NCBI GenBank assembly: GCA_020047755.1
Contig: JAIFNL010000003.1
Location: 1 to 55,167 of the forward strand
Source of the DNA: Bacteroidota bacterium
Lineage (GTDB): Bacteria; Bacteroidota; Bacteroidia; Bacteroidales; JAIFNL01
DNA length: 55,167 nt
Direction: 5' to 3'
Made by a program: the position numbers and the translations under genes. Shown here in pieces: positions 50,187 to 55,167 of this stretch. The stretch's first letter is position 1, and every line of letters starts with the position of its first letter. A model generated the notes under the pieces. The model searched no databases and was not told the origin of the DNA. It saw nothing but the letters and a program-made list of their open reading frames with translations.

Positions 50187-50203
50187 TTAAAATACAAAAA
50201 AAA

Positions 50204-51487
50204 TTATTTTTTTGCAATATCATAAACCATAAGTGCAGTTCCATGTCTGATGTACAAACGTTTATTGTGAATAACACTATGTGCCCAGTGCTGCTTTTCG
50301 CCATAAGGAACTTTAAATGAGCTAATTAAATTATATTTATCGGCTAAAGGTTCAACTAAAGCTACCACGCCAGCTTCGTCGTAGCAATAAAGCATTCCGT
50401 CTGCAAAAATGATATTTCCAATTTTTAGCATTTTCGATGCGAAGAGTTGCTTTCCTGTATTCCAATCCAAGGCATACCATTTTTTATTGAAATCGCCTGA
50501 GCCATAGATAATTCCATTGTGTAATACAACTCCTCCCATTTTATTGTCCAGTGAGTCATTTCGCCAAACTTCGGTAACTGATTTTGCGTCGGTCGCAAGT
50601 TTTAGCATTACTCCACCTTTTCCGTAACCACTTACACAATAGAGCATTCCATCTTTAAATAGAGGAGTATTTGCATGAACGGAATATTTATTGGGGTGAG
50701 AAAAATCCCATAATATTTTACCACTTTCTACGTCAAGACCTATTATAAACGTTTGAGTCATAGTTATTAATACTTTTTGACCGCCATATTCTATTATTAA
50801 GGGCGAATTATAGGCGCTAATTTCGCCTTTCCCCGTACTTTTCCAAATAACTTTTCCGGTATTTTTATCAAAAGCAACGATATTTGCATCTTCGCCTCCT
50901 ACCGTACAAAATAATTTATTTCCATCAGCAACAAGGTTTTCTGTCATTCCCCATTTTGTATTTCTGGCACCAAAATCTTGAATTAAATCTACGCTCCAAA
51001 GTTTGTTGCCTGTTTTTGAATCCATGGCAACTAAAATGCCTTTTGCACTCAAAATGAATAACTTATCGCCATCTATTAGTGGTGCTGAGCGAACGCCTTC
51101 GTAGCTATCGAGCCATTCTTTGGCGTATATTTTTTTCCAGATTATATTTCCAGAATGGTCAAATGCAATGATAAAGCCATCTTGAGTTTGTGCATCTGTT
51201 CCGGCAGCATAAACGAAATTGTTTGTTACAGCAACTGCTGCATGACCATCACCAAGCCCAAGGTATTTCCATGCCAGTTCGGGACCTGCGTCATTCCATT
51301 TTTTTAACAGCCCTGAATCTTTATACTTGCCATCGCGATTAACCCCTCGCCATTGAGAAGTTTGCGTAGCATCAAAATTAGCTAAAGAAGCATTAGATGC
51401 TTCCATTTCGGTCAGATTACCACTTGATTGAGAATTGCAATTTGTGATGAACACAAATAACATGAGTATAGAAATAATATTTTTCAT
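50204..51487 (-). CDS. PQQ-like beta-propeller lipoprotein
   Basis: Lipobox ITNC; QTSQWRGVNRDGKYKDSGLLKKWNDAGPELAWKYLGLGDGHAAVAV; ends RHGTALMVYDIAKK. Confidence 0.88.
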   Translation of the reverse strand: MKNIISILMLFVFITNCNSQSSGNLTEMEASNASLANFDATQTSQWRGVNRDGKYKDSGLLKKWNDAGPELAWKYLGLGDGHAAVAVTNNFVYAAGTDAQTQDGFIIAFDHSGNIIWKKIYAKEWLDSYEGVRSAPLIDGDKLFILSAKGILVAMDSKTGNKLWSVDLIQDFGARNTKWGMTENLVADGNKLFCTVGGEDANIVAFDKNTGKVIWKSTGKGEISAYNSPLIIEYGGQKVLITMTQTFIIGLDVESGKILWDFSHPNKYSVHANTPLFKDGMLYCVSGYGKGGVMLKLATDAKSVTEVWRNDSLDNKMGGVVLHNGIIYGSGDFNKKWYALDWNTGKQLFASKMLKIGNIIFADGMLYCYDEAGVVALVEPLADKYNLISSFKVPYGEKQHWAHSVIHNKRLYIRHGTALMVYDIAKK

Positions 51488-52028
51488 ATAAAATTATATC
51501 ATTAAATTGAATACAGATACACTAGAAACTGCTCAAAAATAGTAAAAAAATCTTTTTCAATGCTATTTTGCTAAAATAGATTGATTCTAAATTATGTTTA
51601 TGGAATAAGTTTTGTGTTTTAAACTTATATTTTATAGTTTAAATACCTGATAATGAATATTTAATATTTTTTTGCGAATAATTCATTTCTTGTTCGTATT
51701 TATTAAATTTATTCTTAAAAATAATTTTGAAATTCTGTTTTATTCGTTCTATTTTTTTATGCATTAATATATAAAGCATTGTTTACCAGTTTTTTTTAAG
51801 AATATTTTATCTCTTTTGCGATGATGCGTTTCTTTTTTTTTATGAATTGATGAAGTTTTGGTCTAAAAATAAATTTGAAGTATTGGTTAATAAATAAATT
51901 GTCATTAAATTTGAATTTTAAAAGAAAGTTATTAATTTTTTAATATTTTGAAATATTTTATTGATTAAAATAAAAATTTTAAGGTATTTTTTATAGTTTC
52001 AAATGGTTCGATTTTTCAAACGTAGAAA

Positions 52029-53591
52029 ATGATAAAATTAAGAATTGATAAGCAGAATATAGAGGTTGAAAAAGGGAAAACTGTTTTAAAAGCTGCGCAA
52101 CAATTAGGAATTAAAATTCCAACTATGTGTTTTTTAGAAGGGTATTCAAATCACCCTTCGTGTATGCTTTGTGTTGTGAAAGATGTAAAAACCGGAAAAC
52201 TTTTTCCTTCTTGTGCTATGCCTGCGCAAGAGAATATGGATATTATTACATTTGATGAAGAAATTGAAATTGCACGTCGTGAAGCTTTGGAACTACTTTT
52301 AAGCGACCATGTTGGCGATTGCGAGGCACCTTGCAGACCTTCATGTCCTGCTTTTATGAATATTCCTAAAATGAACCGTTTGATTGCATCGGGAAATTTT
52401 GCTTTAGCACACAAAACGGTGAAAGAACATATTGCTTTGCCCCTTGTATTGGGCTATATTTGCCCTGCTCCTTGCGAAAAAGCTTGCCGACGAACGCAAA
52501 TCGACGATGCTGTTTCTATTTGCCAATTGAAAAAGACGGTAGCTATTGATGATTTTCAAAATAATCATTCTTTTTTGCCAGAAAAGAAAAAGAAATCAGG
52601 TAAAAAAATTGCTGTTATTGGTTCGGGACCGGCAGGATTAGCATCTGCTTTTTATATTTTGGCAGAAGGGCATGAATGCGATGTTTATGATAAAAACGAA
52701 AAAATAGGTGGAGCGCTAGCTTATGAAGTTCTTGAAAACCAATTACCTGCCGATGTATTATTACAAGAAGTGGAGTTAATTAAAAAATACGGTGCTAAGT
52801 TTATTTTGAATACTGAAATTGATAAAAATCGGTTTGAAAAGGAATTAATACCGAACTATGATGCAATAATTTTAGCAACAGGCGATTATTTTGGCTCTAA
52901 AATTGAAAATTTTGGGTTAGAAGAGAGCAAAAATGGAATTTTAGTTAATAAAAACAATTATGCAACTCAAAAAAAAGGCGTTTTTGCTTGTGGTAACATA
53001 GTTCGCTCGCGCCGAATGTCTGTTAATGCTGTTGCACAAGGCAGGATTGCCGCATTTTCGGCAAGTAAATTTGTAAATTCAGAAGATTTTACTCAGCCAG
53101 AGCGAATGTTTAATTCTAAGTTTGGGAAATTGAGAGAAGCTGAAATTGTTCAATATCAGAAAGAAGCGATAACTGACGCACGCCAAAAAACAGAAAATGG
53201 AAAACTTGGAAATTTAACTTTTGAGCAGGCTGTTATTGAAGCAAAGCGTTGCCTCCATTGTGATTGTAGGAAAGCTGACGATTGCAAATTGCGCATTTTT
53301 TCAGACCAATACAATGCAAGCCAAGCAAAATTTGCTTTTATCGAGCGCAAATCGCTGAAAAAATACTTTGAGCATGAACTGATTATTTACGAACCAGAGA
53401 AATGCATTCGTTGCAATTTGTGTGTTGATATTGCTCAAAAAGATGGCGAAAAAATAGGCTTAAGCTCAGTGAAACGTGGTTTTAGAGTCGAAATAAGCGT
53501 TCCTTTTGATAAAAATATGACACAAGCATTACAAATAGTTGCAATAAAATGCGCCAACGCTTGTCCGACAGGAGCTTTGTCTGTAAAATAG
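52029..53591 (+). CDS. 2Fe-2S ferredoxin / GltD-like FAD oxidoreductase / C-terminal Fe-S protein lacking an evident NAD(P)H Rossmann insert
   Basis: KIPTMCFLEGYSNHPSCMLCVV; CEAPCRPSCPAFMNIPKMN, CPAPCEKACRR; VIGSGPAGLASAFYILAEGHECDVYDKNEKIGGAL; GVFACGNIVRSRRMSVNAVAQGR; CIRCNLC, CANACPTGAL. Confidence 0.85.
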   Translation: MIKLRIDKQNIEVEKGKTVLKAAQQLGIKIPTMCFLEGYSNHPSCMLCVVKDVKTGKLFPSCAMPAQENMDIITFDEEIEIARREALELLLSDHVGDCEAPCRPSCPAFMNIPKMNRLIASGNFALAHKTVKEHIALPLVLGYICPAPCEKACRRTQIDDAVSICQLKKTVAIDDFQNNHSFLPEKKKKSGKKIAVIGSGPAGLASAFYILAEGHECDVYDKNEKIGGALAYEVLENQLPADVLLQEVELIKKYGAKFILNTEIDKNRFEKELIPNYDAIILATGDYFGSKIENFGLEESKNGILVNKNNYATQKKGVFACGNIVRSRRMSVNAVAQGRIAAFSASKFVNSEDFTQPERMFNSKFGKLREAEIVQYQKEAITDARQKTENGKLGNLTFEQAVIEAKRCLHCDCRKADDCKLRIFSDQYNASQAKFAFIERKSLKKYFEHELIIYEPEKCIRCNLCVDIAQKDGEKIGLSSVKRGFRVEISVPFDKNMTQALQIVAIKCANACPTGALSVK

Positions 53592-53640
53592 TTTATATTT
53601 CTATATTTCAGATACTTATTTTTAATTCTTAAAGAAAATA

Positions 53641-53862
53641 CTAGAATAAACCATTGAATTTTCTTTTTTTCCAATCGTCAATGATTTGTTTTACTTCATT
53701 TTTTCCAATTTCAAAAACCGAAGTTAGCCTGTCGAGGTTTAATTCGCTAGATATGAGGAGAATAATGTGAGCTTTTTTACGAGTTTCGATATTTTTACTT
53801 GTACGCATTATGTGGTACAAATTTTCTTTTTCAACTTTTTTTAGTTTTATTGAGGCTTCCAT
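53641..53862 (-). CDS. Small HTH protein, possibly a remnant of an IS630-like transposase N-terminus
   Basis: ETRKKAHIILLISSELNLDRLTSVFEIGKNEVKQIIDDWKKRKFNGLF resembles the N-terminal helix-turn-helix of IS630-type transposases. Confidence 0.45.
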   Translation of the reverse strand: MEASIKLKKVEKENLYHIMRTSKNIETRKKAHIILLISSELNLDRLTSVFEIGKNEVKQIIDDWKKRKFNGLF

Positions 53863-54066
53863 GACTTTTAGGTTTTAATTGTTAGTACTAAGTTTTATTC
53901 CTTTATTTGTAGCAAAATTACCCTCTTTTTTTACAATATACATCTGGTAATTTACTTAAAGAATCTTTTTCCTTTAATTTAGGTACTTTTACCTATTTTT
54001 TTTTTGAAGAGAAATTTGTTTGTTGTTATTTTTGCTATATTTAAGAAGGTCTTTAGTATTTTAAAA

Positions 54067-54103
54067 TTTGGAGATGTTTTTTTAGAAAAAAAAGATACTT
54101 TTG
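54067..54103 (+). promoter_or_regulatory. Possible Bacteroidota-type promoter for the rightmost propeller gene
   Basis: TACTTTTG at 54096-54103, TTTG at 54067-54070 (spacer 25, long). Confidence 0.35.
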
Positions 54104-54172
54104 TTTTTTAAAACTCTTTGCCATTTCTTTGTTTTTTTTACTACATTTTATACTTTAAAATTTAATTTTATA

Positions 54173-55167
54173 ATGAAAACTATAGTTGCTTTTATATTAT
54201 TTTATCTCTTTTCTGTGCCTCTTTTTGCACAAAGTAATACTTGTTGGCCCTCGTTTCGAGGGAATGTAGCATTGACTGGAAAAACGAGAGTTAATTTACC
54301 TGAAAACTTAAAATTATTATGGACGTATAAAACAGGAGATATTATTAAATCTTCGCCTATTTTTTGCGGAAAAAGTATTTTTGTAGGCTCCAACAATGGT
54401 TTTGTTTTTTCTATTTCTGCAAAAGGTAAATTGAATTGGAAATTTAAAGCAGCGAGTTCAGTGGAAGCGCCACCTTTGTATTTGCATGATATTGTGTATA
54501 TTAGCTCAAACAGTGGAATGCTTTATGCTTTAGATGCAAAAACAGGCAGCTTGAAATGGAAATATGAAACCGAGGGACAAATTTTAGGTTCAGCAAGTTG
54601 GACTTTTACCAAAGACTTGAAGAAAAAACTCATTTTGGTAGGAAGTTATGATTTTTATCTTCATGCTGTTGATTCAGAAACGGGTAAAGTCGTTTGGAAA
54701 TATGAAACTGATAATTTTATAAATGGAGCACCTGCTACTAGCGAAACTGCTGCAATTTTTGGTGGTTGCGACGGTTTTTTGCATTTGGTTAATTTAGAAA
54801 ATGGGAAAAAACAAAATAAAATAGAAATTGGAACTTACATTGCTTCTTCACCTGCCTATGAATTGGGAAAAGCCTATTTTGGAAATTACGATGGTGGTTT
54901 TTATTGCTTAGACTTGGGCTCTAAAAAAACGCTATGGAAGTACGAAGGAGCTGGCGGTTTTATTGGCTCACCGGCTATTGGTGATAATGAAATTGTCATA
55001 GGTTCGCAGGATAAAAATTTGTATTGTTTTGATAAAAAAACAGGTAAATTGAATTGGAAATTTCCAAGCTTAAAAAAAATTGATGCTTCGCCTATTATTG
55101 CCGGAAATAAAGTAGTACTCGCTTCTAAAGATGGAAGAGTTTATTTGCTTGATTTAAAGACTGGTAA
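54173..55167 (+). CDS. PQQ-like beta-propeller protein, truncated by window end
   Basis: ATG at 54173: MKTIVAFILFYLFSVPLFAQSNTCWPSFRGNVALTGKTRVNLPENLKLLWTYKTGDIIKSSPIFCG... repeated blades YALDAKTGSLKWKYETEG, HAVDSETGKVVWKYETDN, CFDKKTGKLNWKFPSL. Confidence 0.9.
   Translation, partial: MKTIVAFILFYLFSVPLFAQSNTCWPSFRGNVALTGKTRVNLPENLKLLWTYKTGDIIKSSPIFCGKSIFVGSNNGFVFSISAKGKLNWKFKAASSVEAPPLYLHDIVYISSNSGMLYALDAKTGSLKWKYETEGQILGSASWTFTKDLKKKLILVGSYDFYLHAVDSETGKVVWKYETDNFINGAPATSETAAIFGGCDGFLHLVNLENGKKQNKIEIGTYIASSPAYELGKAYFGNYDGGFYCLDLGSKKTLWKYEGAGGFIGSPAIGDNEIVIGSQDKNLYCFDKKTGKLNWKFPSLKKIDASPIIAGNKVVLASKDGRVYLLDLKTG

Overview
AT-rich (Bacteroidota-like) chromosomal window. Left and middle parts are mostly housekeeping and cell-envelope genes: universal stress protein, DUF1460 amidase-like, DNA-deoxyinosine glycosylase, SpoIIE phosphatase, ABC transporter pieces, GldG/DUF4340, L,D-transpeptidase plus beta-propeller lipoprotein, two M23 peptidases, alaS, dnaN, a 3'-5' exonuclease, D-2-hydroxyacid dehydrogenase, PPK2, purine nucleoside phosphorylase, T9SS plug-like protein, a T9SS type-B cargo, gamma-glutamyltransferase and a metallophosphoesterase. 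Two places stand out. (1) A LRR-Roc-COR (ROCO) GTPase (26572-29433) whose C-terminus looks like an effector-associated domain (EAD11-like), 6 nt upstream of a T9SS plug gene. (2) A ~15.6 kb redox island (39568 to the right edge). It holds a NuoE-NuoF fusion, a NosR/NapH-like Fe-S membrane protein, a Tat-type polyferredoxin, a tiny Tat-type Cys protein, an NHL-like propeller, at least five PQQ-like beta-propeller proteins, and a 2Fe-2S/GltD-like flavoprotein that appears to lack the NAD(P)H-binding Rossmann insert. Within this island, two genes carry similar frame-breaking losses of about 14 codons and a third has lost its start codon. This suggests either genuine decay or a recurrent assembly/consensus defect. 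No rRNA, tRNA, CRISPR array or intact mobile element was found. All family calls are by reading motifs; no database search was run.
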